Assembly: GCA_950295325.1 (NCBI GenBank)
Contig: OX485804.1
Span: 36,258,429-36,322,428, forward strand
Reading direction: 5' to 3'
From: Polytrichum commune
Lineage: Eukaryota; Streptophyta; Polytrichopsida; Polytrichales; Polytrichaceae
Length of the DNA: 64,000 nucleotides
A program made the translations under genes and the position numbers. Below are positions 1 to 11,695 of this stretch, in pieces. The notes below the pieces were generated by a model. It searched no databases and was not told where the DNA came from. It saw nothing but the letters and a program-made list of their open reading frames with translations. Numbering within the stretch: position 1 is the stretch's first letter; each line of letters starts with the position of its first letter.

Positions 1-748
1 TATACTTTATTTGGTAAACAATGATAATGTTGGTAAAAACTTATAGCTACATGTAACCTCCGAATGGTTACAAAGAATTAGACGAAATAATGTACTTAAG
101 TGATTTGGGTACATATTGATACTCTTAGTAAAATGTTATAGCAATTTGTAACTCCAAACCGTAACCCACACTAATTAATCGAAACGGTGTAGCTGCATGA
201 GTATTTACATAAGTGACCGTCACCATAGGGATTTGGGTGGAACACACACTATTTTGCCCTTTCTAAAGGGCCTGGAGGTCTTGATTGCCCTCACGTTCCT
301 ATAGATTCGTGAGGGTGTTTTGATTGAATGTCCAATTTTCTTTAAAAAAAACTTTGTGCAAAAGTTAGCATAATAGGAGGCAAAGTTACGTAACACTTGT
401 CAAGCACTTATGTGATATTTATAGTCAATGAATCATATCAAACTTAAAGCAAAGTTAATGTTATAATAATACACATACCACTATAAATGTGTAAAGGTAA
501 ATCCTTGAGTTCAATATGTAAATGTCCAAAGGGGTCCATTTTGTCAATTAACGATGTCAATGCCATTTAAAACCCAAAAGACGTTGTTTTGCTTTGTAAA
601 TGATGTTTGAAATTCTAAAAGCTTGCTGATAATAGCCCGGTTACAACTTCTACTTTGCATATGGATATCTCAAATCTTGGTATGAATTGAATGTAAACAA
701 CTTGACATGAAGTATTATTCTTTAGTATTAACGGTCTCGAGTTTTTGG

Positions 749-782
<34 letters not shown>

Positions 783-1815
783 CGTCATCGCCGCTGTCAA
801 TTTGAATTAGGTTTCTCACTTTGGTTGTTATCTTTCTTTTTTTGGAACACATGAGGCGCTTGACCACTTGGCTAGTTTCTTTTTTCTTTTTTTTTGGTCA
901 AGTAGAGAGACGATTTCATGGCCATGAATCGAATTGCCAACCACTTCGTTCGGTTTGGGTATCTCTTCACTGTCATCTGATAGTTTAGGGCCATCTCGGA
1001 CCAGACGTTGGTTGTTATCACAAAGTTGAAGTTGTTGTATGACATGCAAGTTAGAATGAATGATATGAACTTTGTGCTTTCACAAAACAATGCACGTTTG
1101 ATCTTAGGGGCTCACTATGTTTGAAAGGTAATAGCTCATTAGAAAGCTCTTGAGAAGGGAAAGCGAGACAAAGTTGCTCCAAATTTCAACAAGATTTGAG
1201 CACAATATAAAAGTTGCAAGAATCCAGAACTTCAAAGTTCAGTATGTTGAAAAAGAAAAGCAAGGCATAAATTGTCGAGTGACGCCCGTTGGAGAGATCT
1301 TGACCAAACTATAAGAAAACCGACTCCTAATGTTTTATTATGAGAATGGTATTAGTGTCACAAGATTCGGAAGTTGGGAAGCCCACTATGTCTAAACGGT
1401 TGAATGGGATGTGATGAGGGATATCTCGAAATTTTCCTAGCACAATAGAGCCGTTATTTCTTGATTTGAGTTTTGGATATATTCAATATAACATTCGAAA
1501 GATTTGATGAGCGTTGGATGGTTTCTCGAGATCATGAATGAGGGGCTTTGTTTTGAACCAAAAGCATTTGTACACTAGAGCCCAACACCGACAACGATGA
1601 AAATATTTTAGTGGCCACTCAAGTCCAAAAGTTGGGTCCAATAACAAGTGTTTTGGACCCCCCAAATGTCTTGGGCTTGGACCCTAATGCCAATCCTCAC
1701 CGTGAGTGGGCACACGTGCTTAAACACAACCTCTCATTCACATCGTTGTCGTTATTGTTTTTGTTTGTTCATATGTAAAGGTACGTGGACCTTATGCGAT
1801 CGCTCTTCTTCGTGA
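1..1815. other. Non-coding, no gene seen
   Basis: AT-rich DNA with short unsupported frames only and the GTT microsatellite. No recognised domain or transposase. Confidence 0.6.
747..782. repeat. (GTT)n microsatellite
   Basis: About twelve GTT units; it yields a spurious poly-Thr frame on the minus strand. Confidence 0.9.
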
Positions 1816-2370
1816 GAAACCTATAGTTTAGTGGTATTTCAAAAAGCATATATCTATGAATGGGCAACTAAACGACACGTGTTCAGATGGGATTGGACTG
1901 TGTGCTCAGTAAGCGTCAACTAATCATCAAGGTTCAACAACCAATACAATCAGGGGGGAACTTGCCAACGTGATCGTTTGAAGAGAAAGAGAATCTTCAT
2001 GTTGACCTCTGATATAGCTTTTCCATATCAACTTTAATTGTGAAACTTGAAAACGACAATCTTTATGATTTGCAACTGCGAATTGCATGAGACGGTTCCC
2101 AATCCAATCCAATCCAATCCGATGGCTCAAGTTGTTTGTGGAGTTGAAGGTGTATTTTATATTTCCAAAAGGGGGTTCGGGGGGGGGGGGGGGGTTATTT
2201 GGTGGCCTCATCAATAGGGCCGAAATCCGCCCCAACAACCAAAGTGTGAAAACGGGGTTAGAAGAGGCTGAGACACTAAGAGTTGAGCAGGCAGAAAGAG
2301 TGAGAGTCTTTTGGTGCAAGTTATCTGCCCAACAACCAAAGTGGCCACTAGCGTAGTGGATTCACTACCT
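1816..2370 (+). repeat. Dispersed repeat family 4, copy
   Basis: Landmarks GGGATTGGACTGTGTGCTCA, GACAATCTTTATGATTTGC, ATGAGACGGTTCCC and ATCCAATCCGATGG recur at 9985-10440, 34440-35170, 35760-35985 and, inverted, 63830-64000; partial heads lie at 5785-5900 and 48630-48750. Confidence 0.6.
2179..2194. repeat. G16 homopolymer
   Basis: Sixteen G preceded by GGGGGTTC; lies in a dispersed repeat (family 4). Confidence 0.9.
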
Positions 2371-2703
2371 TTAGTAAGTACTTCATGTGGAACTTTATGA
2401 TAGGATGCATGCAAGTTCTTTGGAAGAGGTCTTGATGCTATATATTCCCATGCTTTTTTATGAGAAGGCTCTCATTATTGGTGTGTAAGGTTGAATTTAG
2501 AAGGTGGAAGTAGTATTAGATGTGAGGGTTGTTGTTGAGGTAGACATGTCTTATTCAAATACCTACTTCTAGGTGAAAATTGGCTCAATCATCCTAAAAC
2601 GAACATTTTCTTATATAACTTGAAGGATAATTATGCCACTTATCGGTAGGTTGGGATATTTAACATGTCAAAGTTCAACACTTACTCAACACTAACCACT
2701 TTA

Positions 2704-2705
<2 letters not shown>

Positions 2706-2739
<34 letters not shown>
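2706..2739. repeat. (CT)17 microsatellite
   Basis: Uninterrupted CT dinucleotide run. Confidence 0.95.
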
Positions 2740-2741
<2 letters not shown>

Positions 2742-3830
2742 GATACACACACATACTTTTATTTTTTTGAGAATTCATTACAATTGAGGTTTAGTCACCT
2801 TGATCTCATTCTCAAGGCACTAGATTTGTACAAGATTGACTAATCAATTATAATGTTGTAATGGGCTTATTGCACATCACAAGAGGCCAAACCTTCTAAA
2901 ATTAATCAAATTACGCATGTCTACCTAGTCCTCAACCAATTGTGTTGTTCTACTTCTACTGGGGGGGGGCGGGGGTCTTCATTAGAATCCTAAATGACAT
3001 GCATGGGTCATTATGAACTTAAGCACCCCATGTACGAGAAGTTTATAAAGAAAAACAAATGTATACGTACTAACAACATGCTAGAAAATGGACTCATGTA
3101 TTTATACTGCAATTCTTGATTTAATGTGATAATTGCGCCCACTACATATACAAGAAGACATCATGAATTAAGTAGGCCTATAGTATGCATAAAACTCACT
3201 TTCACCTTCCAATGGGAAAGTTATTGAACAATTTCTCATTCATAACATGTACTCAACAATTGGATCAAAGAAACATAGAAAAGAGCACAATAAGTGAGCC
3301 ACAATCCGGAGAGAAAACTCAAGGGAGCCTATGAGCACTCCAAGGGCCTCCAATTCATAAAAACCTAAAACCCATGTGTTGATCATAACAAGAATGGACA
3401 TGGTAGTCATTAAGGACTAATACCATATGACAATAATGGATGAAACTAACACATGTATTATGATTTTTCTCTAAACCTTAGGGCCCCCTTTTGTACATTT
3501 ACATGTACTTCAAATTCTTAATGGCCTTTTAAAATGTACAATCTAATGAAAAATTATACCTCTCCCTTAAGTATACTATGTACACTAATGCCTTAATTAA
3601 TACCCCTTCTTACGCTCACGTTAGTTTTTACATGGTATGAAGAGTCCACCCCCTAGGGCTTGAAGCACATAAGGTGTGTAAACCGGTCTTGGATTAATAT
3701 CGTTATTTTTTAATTACCACTCATGTATCTATAATGTTGATTTTACACCAATATGGTATGGATGTTTGATGGTATTTATTGTTTACGATACCATTTGGGT
3801 ATATATACCAAGAAAAAACCTTTATAGTTA

Positions 3831-4702
3831 GGTATAGGAAGATAGAAATCAGGATGATTGCAAAAAAAAGAAAATGGTAACTATATTCCTTAAACCTATA
3901 TTTTTGTGAATTTTTGTAGCCAAAAGTTGGCTTGAACACAATTACCAATGTCAAGAGTTTGCCATAGCCACTCATTTTGAGACGAATTCCTCCTCACTTT
4001 AGCACTCAAAATTGGGGACATGCGTCATGGCACTATCGATTCCATGGTGATATCATAACCGAATTTGGAGACTTTAGGTTAGTTTCCATGAAGGCCGCTT
4101 CGCCCATTAGATTTTCATGGAAATGTACATCCATCTAGTGGCATCTACATTTCCACTAGGATCTGGTGGGTGAGCAACCTACATGGAAACTAACCCTTAT
4201 AAACTATGAAACGTGGAACCTCATTCAACCACCCACAAAAGAAATTACTAGAAATCGGTCGTAGCCTTATCAAAATTATGGGACCCTGTAGATTCCCAAT
4301 GGGATTTTGATCGGGAATACGTGTTTCTAGTCTATTGATGTTGATTATTGACATCAGTCCAACGTTGATGTGAACCCATCACCAATAAATTATAGTAGAG
4401 GCGCCTATTCATGATTAGACCCCCCCCCCCCCAATCGACAATCTATAAGGTACTAGAATTTCCATCAGACTAGGATTGAATTTCGACCGGGTCGGAACCA
4501 ATAATGCCATGACATATATCCTAGCTCCAAGTGTTAGTGAGACGAAATGAGCAGTTAAAATCATCGGATATGATAGACCGTAGACATTGGTAATATGTAC
4601 GGACCAACTTCTGGCTTCAAAAATTCACAGTAGTAATTTCAAATTGAAGAATAAAATTACCAAAAAAAAATTACAGTGCTTGTGATTTCTATCTTCCTAC
4701 AC
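3831..4702. mobile_element. Foldback element with arms of about 125 bp
   Basis: The left arm (about 3831-3955, TAGGAAGATAGAAATC...) is an imperfect reverse complement of the right arm (about 4579-4702, ...GATTTCTATCTTCCTA). Both arms share the GAATTTTTG, CCAAAAGTTGG and TTACCAATGTC blocks in opposite order. Long inverted arms fit a Mutator-like or foldback element. No transposase ORF. A related copy lies at 7693-8500. Confidence 0.65.
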
Positions 4703-6304
4703 TTTGGGATAAATTTGCACTGCCTTTATACTTGTCCAGATCTGTGCATCTCGTAAAGTGATCGGTTATAGGCACCTCTACTCTAGTGGACCCAAAGTAT
4801 CACCACAAATGCCGTAATCGTTTTGATTATTCGACCACACACAAGAGACACAGGATAACAAATAAATGCTTATCATCATTTCGACCGAAAGAAGCGACTG
4901 AAAAGACTTTTACATTCGACTGATACTAAGTTAGGTGCACTTTCGGTAATGAGTTCCAACATATCTCACTCCAAAACCATTCTTTACAGCACCCGTGTTG
5001 ACAAATAACATCGATTGGAAGTTTCATCTGATCATTAGTTGGAGCCAGTTGGTGTGATATTTTGGCCGAAAGCTTGCACATCCCTCCACTTGGCTACTTA
5101 CCAACTCTTCCCAAGAGTTTTTCATCATACGCTCCTCGAGAGTTAAAAGAAAAAAGGGAAAAAATCTCGTAGAAACTTTCCGATTCTACCGTGCGAAAGA
5201 GTCGTGATGGAAAACTTGGTGGATGTACGAGCCACCGTAAATTTCGGGTGGTGGTCTATTTCTACACTAGATATATATATATATACATGTGATTTAGTGT
5301 GGCCCACACTATTCATCGTCGATCTACGTATCTTGTAATCACACAGTGGCAACCAGAGAAGGTGACACGTGATACATGTTGTTATATGACAAGTCACATA
5401 GGCCACTGTAATTAACACAACATATCAACTTGAATGTAACCAAGACCAGATTTATAGCATATTTGAGTAGGATGAAAACGATGTCTTCTCCTCGTTAACT
5501 TTCTTGTCATGACTTTATCACACAATGCACCTTGGAAATAATCTTAGAAATATACCCAACATTTGATCCAGCGTGGCACACACCATTCGTCATCGTTCCA
5601 TGTAATTGATCTTGCAATCGTTTGGTAACATGAAAAGGGGTACATGGCATCTGCTTCTCCATGGCAAGCCATGAAGACTGCTCAAATCAACATGGTCAAC
5701 CAATTTTGATGTTGCACTAAATCAAAATCAAAGATTAGATTTATCATGCAAGGTAGGTGTGCCTACATTGAACACAACACTTATTTGAACACCTATATTT
5801 GAGTGGTACGTGATTAGGTATCGATCTAAATCCCTGGCACCAGAAAGACATGTGTTTCAAAGGGATTGGACCACGTGCTCAAAATATGCCAACCATTCTA
5901 AGCTCGATAGCCAACTTGACTGCGGGATCTATACGACCACTTAATGAGCGCGGAAATCCTCACGTTGATAATGAACAAGTTTTTTGTATGAGCTCTGAAA
6001 ACTATGAAGCAAATGACGATGAAATGCACGATTTCAATTTGCTAATCATCTCTCACACTAGTCGGATGTTTCATAATTTACGAGAAGTGGGTGGTGCTCC
6101 AAAAGTATACATCTACCACACGTCTACCTCAGTCTTGGAAGTCGCCAAGTGAAACCCCAGATACCATTCACTTTCGTTCACCTGCTTTGCCCCCAGTTTT
6201 GTGTGACTACACTGAATGTTGTATTACGTGTCACTTACTATTTGAAATCTGCATTTGCAAGCTCTAGAACAGTCTGGTGTGTGTTTTTAAGCTTCGTACT
6301 GGAT
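4703..6304. other. Non-coding; partial repeat head near 5785
   Basis: Contains a family 4 head (TATATTTGAGTGGTACGTG, GGGATTGGACCACGTGCTCA) and a short AT run at 5270. The 100-residue open frame at 5850-6152 overlaps this repeat and resembles nothing known. Confidence 0.5.
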
Positions 6305-6312
6305 GAGTTAAC

Positions 6313-6813
6313 ACCCGGGGTGGCAACTAGTGCAGAATAATTTATAACAGATAATCCATCCATGTTATCCTTGTACATTCATACCAAAGTTTCGAACTAT
6401 TTTACAGAACTTAGAATGGAGTGATGTAGTGCACATTGAGACCGTCCATCATACGTAGTAATTTATTGATTTGAACACGTCTACGTACATCAATAATTTG
6501 AAAATAATGTGGACTTCCTCTTGGACAGGGGGGCTCGTCCATAATCTACTCTCCATTAGACCTAATTATAAATCAGATAATTTACAAAAGTTTGAAGATA
6601 ATCTAGATTATTTTGGCTTGTGAGCCCTAACCCTAACTCTCTTCCCGACTTCTCTCGGTGGCTTCTCTCCCACTTCTCTTTTGAAACTCTTGAATCCAAA
6701 TAACTTGAAACATAATCTAGATTATATGTACGATAATGTGTACGTAATCTATGCCTTTGTGAAGTTTTTGGACGAGCCCCCTGTGCAGTTATTTGTTTGA
6801 GTTGCCACCCCAG
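6313..6813. mobile_element. Non-autonomous hAT-type DNA element with 8-bp TSD
   Basis: The 501-bp segment is flanked by the 8-bp direct repeat GAGTTAAC (6305-6312 and 6814-6821), the TSD length of hAT transposons. Its ends are inverted: GGGGTGGCAACT near the left end against AGTTGCCACCCC at the right end, like the CAGGGGTGGCAA termini common in hAT elements. No transposase ORF. A second inverted-repeat element lies inside it (6526-6783). Confidence 0.75.
6526..6783. mobile_element. Inverted-repeat element nested in the hAT-type element
   Basis: Left end CAGGGGGGCTCGTCC and right end GGACGAGCCCCCTG form a terminal inverted repeat of about 14 bp around a 258-bp segment; an AATCTAGATTAT motif recurs inside. 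No clear target duplication at its borders, so it may instead be part of the larger element. Confidence 0.55.
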
Positions 6814-6879
6814 GAGTTAACATTGACACCACGAATCCTTGACTGGCAGGTTTATATGGAGTCACATTTGGAAAGGGCA

Positions 6880-7080
6880 CCTCCGCCCAATGATCGGGGA
6901 GATCCGACAGTTAGTTACAGATGAACCGGTTGAGTTTGAGAAATAACCGATTGAAGCTCAAGACTGCAGGAGAATTACCGATCACTTTAGAGGAATCTAT
7001 AGAAGAATAGACCTCAAATTCATGTAGAAAATCCAAAGGATGTCGTCAACATGTAACCGGTTGGACTTGCAAACAATCGA
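6880..7080 (+). repeat. Dispersed repeat family 6, copy
   Basis: ATGAACCGGTTGAGTTTGAG, ACATGTAACCGGTTGGACTT and neighbouring blocks recur at 10565-10760 (direct) and 63030-63250 (inverted). Confidence 0.6.
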
Positions 7081-7692
7081 GATCATTATATCATAATATC
7101 ATAAGTTACATGTTGTCGATTATTATGCGCCGCCCAAACAATCTCCCCGATCACTGCCTCCACTGGATCCACCAAACTGTTTTGTGAACGGATTTTATGG
7201 CGGCGTGAAGAGAAACCCTGCAAATTCCATTGTTTCACTGTGGCTGGACTTCTTCGCTCCTTCACAGAAGGTATCAATGGTCCAGAAGATTGGTGTTAAT
7301 TGAGATGTTCCATTACAATTTCTTATTACTTGATGGTGGAGTCAGAATCTGTTCTTGCTGCACGTCTGTGCACGTTTTTGCATGAACAACTTGAAGGTGT
7401 TTGTAGTGGCAATGGGAACGTGTGACTTTTGTCACGGTTTTGTTGCTTGGTTCTTGAGTGATTAGGTGGTTTTCTGAGTTCAGATGAGTCTTGGTCCTCA
7501 GTCTCCTTGGCATGTCCTTGGTGTCTGTGAGGGTGTCTTGTTTTGCTTTATATGTTCCCCAACTTCTACCGATTAGATTTATATAAAGAAGATTGTGTTG
7601 CACTAGCAAATCTAAGGTAGAGCCGCCCATAACTGATCGCTTAAGAGATTCTGCCATATTTGGAGAAGTACAAGGCGGTGCAAATGTTTCCT

Positions 7693-8500
7693 GTGTAGGA
7701 CGATAGAAATCGGGAGGATTGTGATTTTTTGGGTAATTTTAAATTTTTTACATTGAATTTTTTGTGAATTTTTGAAGCCAAAAGTTGGGACTGAACACAT
7801 TACCAATGTCTAGAGTTTGCCATAACTGCTCATTTTGAGACGCCTTCCTCTTCACTTTAGCACTCAAAAAACCAAGGACATGTGGCATGACATTGTCAAT
7901 TCCTTGGTGATATCATAACCGAAGTTGGAGGTTTAGATAACCAAGAATTGTTGTGTGTCCAAGTTGGTAGGAAGGGTGTGCATTGTTGTCAATCATCATC
8001 AAAAGATTCCTCCGTTGTCACCAGATTGTGAGCTTTCTCTTCCGACCCTAGAAAGTGCATGCAACCCTTCTTCCTCTTTAGAGCACCTGCAACTATTTAG
8101 AATTTTGGAGTTGAGCCTAAAAGAGTCTTAAGTTCTAGACCCTATTTCGGAGTTGCTTTTGGGTTGTAAGCATATGTTAAACACTTTTGTAGAAGTGAAA
8201 AATAAAACCCTCCAAGGGTCGAAATTATGACATGCAAACCCTTGCTTTATGGAATTATATGCTTATGATTACTTCTGAAACTTCGACATTCTCACTAACT
8301 CATGCTCTAATTAACGTGACAGTTGGCAACCATGTCCTACTATGCACAAAAGCCCAAACCATGAAACGTGGAACGTGGAACGTGGAACCACATTTCAACC
8401 ACCCACAAAAGGAAAAGTACCGAAACTAGTCCTAGCCTTGTTAGAATCCCGGTACCCAATAGATTCCCAACGAGGTCCTATTCCGGAATAGGCGGTTCGA
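7693..8500. mobile_element. Diverged copy of the 3.8-4.7 kb foldback element
   Basis: 7693-7935 matches the left part of the foldback element (GATAGAAATC, CCAAAAGTTGG, CACTTTAGCACTCAAAA, GATATCATAACCGAA), and 8358-8480 matches its middle (ATGAAACGTGGAA, AACCACCCACAAAAG, TAGATTCCCAA). The stretch between does not match clearly, and the right arm is not evident. Confidence 0.6.
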
Positions 8501-8519
8501 CTCTACAATGAAGCATCAA

Positions 8520-8740
8520 CAAAAATCGCATTGCAAATCATACTTCCCTTGATTTAGTTACGGTTATCGAAAGTGCATGTTTGTTGAATTCTTAATTGAA
8601 TGTGATAGGTCCCCCTAATTATGCTCAATATTGAGTCTAGAGTAGTTAACAAAATTTGAAGATGTAGTGCAATCTCTTTTAAACATGAGTCGCTATGGTG
8701 TTTGTACTTTGAACCGCACACCCATCAAATACCTAGAGGG
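8520..8740 (+). repeat. Dispersed repeat family 5, copy
   Basis: CCCTTGATTTAGT, CTCAATATTGAGTCTAGAGTAGTTA and TTTGAAGATGTAGTGCAAT-type blocks match 29465-29770 closely. Confidence 0.6.
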
Positions 8741-9157
8741 CTCCAATGAAGAGCAATATCCAATTACCACCTGCATACCTTGTTACTCTCAGCGATGGAA
8801 TTTTCATTTGCACCAAACAAATCAAAATTGAAGTGCTTCTAATCTCGAAATTTGTTGCTTCGATGAACCGTTACAAAATGGAGACCGAATCAGTGGCCAC
8901 GAGATGCCATGAATATGTCAAACTTGGTTACCACGATCTCAAGTGAGACAAGTATATTTTCTCAGCATGGCCAAACTCCAAACACTCTTAACATTTGCAA
9001 CCATATTGAGGCTCTCATGACTGATTTGCGAGCTTCCTCGGCGTTCAAAAACAGTCCACAACTTTGAAGTGCTTTGTCAAATTGTTGATCGAAGGTCTCA
9101 TCCCCGAGGGTTTTCTGAGAATCATCGGAGTGCTGCGAGTACATTCGAATTACTCAC

Positions 9158-9766
9158 CTTCAAAGAGCTTTGTGGAAGGGCTGCTGATTGGAATTCTCGT
9201 CCCTTTGAGCTTACGATGACACACGTGAATGCGTTGTGCAAATGGCTGGGCTCCTCTTTTCATATTTGTGGCTACCACTTTGCTGTTGGCTGAACCCTAC
9301 AATACCACATAAGCTATAGTAAGAACTTGTGATGCGTCGAATGACTTTGTGACTAGATCACTCTTAGTTCAATTACACTTCTAATCTCAGTTAGAAGAAA
9401 GTTAGACACGGAAACACACCCAGAGCACTTAGCAATTGGATCACATCTTGCACACTCTGAATTCCAATCTCTAATTGTTCATCATTGATTCGTTCATTGT
9501 AGATTTCCAGGAAGGAGCGTTTTGTTACGAATTCCAAATCCTCATTGCTTCGCTGTTCTTCTTGCAAAACCAGCATTTCTTTTACTCAGAACCAATCGAA
9601 ACTATGTGACAAACATAACCGTATTATTCACAAATTGTGCTACTCAGGTCTGTCTTTCAAAATTCAATTACAGTTACAAGCATGAAATTGTGTACACCAA
9701 ATAAATCCTGAAAATAGGTAATCAAACACCCGTGGAGTCATTCCGTGATTATCGCTAGGTTTATTG
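9158..9766 (-). pseudogene. Relic of a kinesin motor domain (kinesin-12 type)
   Basis: Three pieces lie in order on the minus strand. About 9766-9706 encodes HGMTPRVFDYLFS, matching the kinesin block before the central helices. 9560-9420 encodes EDLEFVTKRSFLEIYNERIND followed by SVQDVIQLLSALG; SFLEIYNE is diagnostic of kinesins. Between IND and the QDVIQLL helix about 25-30 residues normally present (LLDP to the loop before the helix) are missing. 9289-9158 encodes ANSKVVATNMKR and then, in another frame, FTCVIVSSKG, matching the NxxSSRSHxVFTC block, so one frameshift separates the two. No P-loop GQTGSGKT was found. Piece edges still look like splice sites (GTGTGT, GTGAGT). It reads as a decayed host gene copy. 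An open stretch just downstream (9144-8962) is not recognisable as kinesin. Confidence 0.7.
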
Positions 9767-9984
9767 CCAAGGTGGTCGATGTATGGGTTTAGGGTACGTG
9801 AGCTCATAACATTACTCAGTTGATGAGTTGTGCTCATGGGCCTTGCAGTAGATTTGAGAATAAAGCATGTGGATGCTAGCATCCCAATAGTTTAGGCTAA
9901 ATTTGAAGTCATTAGCTGAGTAATGTTATGCTTTCAAGCATCCCTACCATTGAGTAATAAATAGCAAAGTATATCATTAAGAAA

Positions 9985-10440
9985 GAACACCAAAAAGATG
10001 TGTTACAGTGAGATTGGACTATGTGCATAGAATAAGTGAGACATGTTCTGGCTCTTTTGGGGGGGGAGGGAGGGGGGGGGGGGGTTTGACATCGTGGATA
10101 ACTTTGCTTGGTCAACATTGTGGTTGGTTGGGGGATGGGGTCCTTTCCTTTCGTTTTGGGGGAATACACTTGGACAAGTGCCCAAGACATAGAATATATC
10201 AACCCGGTTCAATTTTGGATACAATTGAGAGGACCCATGTGATCACTTAGAAAGAAAGATGGTCTTCACTTTGAACTTTCACACTTTTTGCATGTCTACC
10301 CTGAAACTTGAAATGACAATCTTTGTGATTCTCAATCACTAAGTTAACTGGACGAGACAATTCCTAATTTGATCCAACTGTCAAAATTGTCCGTGGAGGT
10401 GGAAATGCCCACAATACGGCCACATACTTTATGTGATGAA
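9985..10440 (+). repeat. Dispersed repeat family 4, copy
   Basis: GAGATTGGACTATGTGC, GACAATCTTTGTGATTC, GACGAGACAATTCC, AAAATTGTCCGTGGAG and CCCACAATACGGCCACAT match the other copies in order. Confidence 0.6.
10059..10084. repeat. G-rich tract (G8, G3, G13 runs)
   Basis: Three G runs separated by single A; inside another copy of family 4. Could form a G-quadruplex. Confidence 0.9.
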
Positions 10441-10564
10441 CGGGTAGGGTAATATGGACCCATAGCTTAAACCTCGGATAGATAGGGCGAGGATGGACCA
10501 TGGGTTAGACTTGTATACAACTAAAACACAGTGCACCAAAAATTAATTTTCCTGAAACCGATTC

Positions 10565-10760
10565 AATGATGGAACGATGAACGGGGAGAACCAATCGCTA
10601 ATTACATATGAACCACTTGAGTTTGAGAAACAACTGGTTCAAATTCAAGACTTCAAGAAAATTACCAACCCATTTAGAATAAATTGCAGAATGCTCCTCA
10701 ATCTATTAAGTAAAAACCCAAAAGATGTCAACATGTAATCGGTTGGTCTTGGAGACACTA
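10565..10760 (+). repeat. Dispersed repeat family 6, copy
   Basis: ATGAACCACTTGAGTTTGAG, AAACAACTGGTTCAA, AAAATTACCAACCCATTTAGA and ACATGTAATCGGTTGG follow the order in 6880-7080. Confidence 0.6.
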
Positions 10761-11354
10761 GATTCCAATCATTGTTTATGTCCAAAAATCTCCTCCAAAT
10801 GTGATCCGATCAAAGTAGAGTAAAGCAACCCAATCTAAGGTCAAGGCATCTATAGTCAATTAGATCTATTTAACCGCTCACTAGGGTCATGTAAAGCCAA
10901 CATGGATGAGATCTGTAATTTCGAGGTAGACAGAGTTATGTGTTGGCAACTTGTGATTGATTACCCTCATAAGAGCTTCAACAATTGTCATAGCCAAGAA
11001 TTAACATTTAGATGAACGGTTATGAGTTGATCTATAGATCAATTGTGTATTACCTAAACTTTACTACTTTGAAATTTTGTAACAATTCCCATATTCATGA
11101 AATTCTTGTTTAAAAAAATTACATCCTCCTTTGAATTTGTTTCTCTTCGCAAGGAAAGTAAAACCCTCCTATCACTCCTAAACAAATGCAATCTCTCTTA
11201 TTGCCTCAACCTTATACAATTATGACACCCTATCGAAAGGAGCGGGAAAGGCAGCAGACTTTGGACAGACAACTTTTAAGAACACATGCTACCCATCATT
11301 GATAGAATCTCCAACCTGGCAATCAAGAATAAGTATAACTGTTTCATGTGGAAG

Positions 11355-11695
11355 CCACACACGTTCAAAACCACCAGTCTCAAAATGGAGTTGATAAGCC
11401 AAGGTAAAAGGATTACAGCCTTCCCATGTGCCCAACTTTGAGGAGCTTGATTTCAAGGTTGGCCCCTCTTTTATTGGGTATAAGCGTATGTTTTGAACTT
11501 CAATTCAAGACGGCAGTTTAGCAAGGCTCAAAACCTCTAATCCAATCAAAGTTGGAACAAACAATTTTAATCTAAAAAAGAGGGACCAACCTTGAAACCA
11601 AGCTCCTCAAAGTTAGGCATATGTGAAAGCTGAAATTCTTTTACCTTGATTTACCAAACTCCATTTTGAAACTGGCGGTTTCAAATGTGTGTTCA
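11355..11695. mobile_element. Foldback (MITE-like) element of about 340 bp
   Basis: Arm 1 (11355-11480) and arm 2 (11575-11695) are imperfect inverted copies; shared blocks include CTCAAAATGGAGTT / AACTCCATTTTGAAAC, AACTTTGAGGAGCTTG / CAAGCTCCTCAAAGTT and TTTCAAGGTTGG / CCAACCTTGAAA. About 95 bp separates the arms. No ORF. Transcription across it would give a long hairpin RNA. Confidence 0.75.

Noticed and set aside
5850-6152. 100-residue plus-strand ORF
   Set aside because: Its start overlaps a family 4 repeat head and the rest shows no motif.
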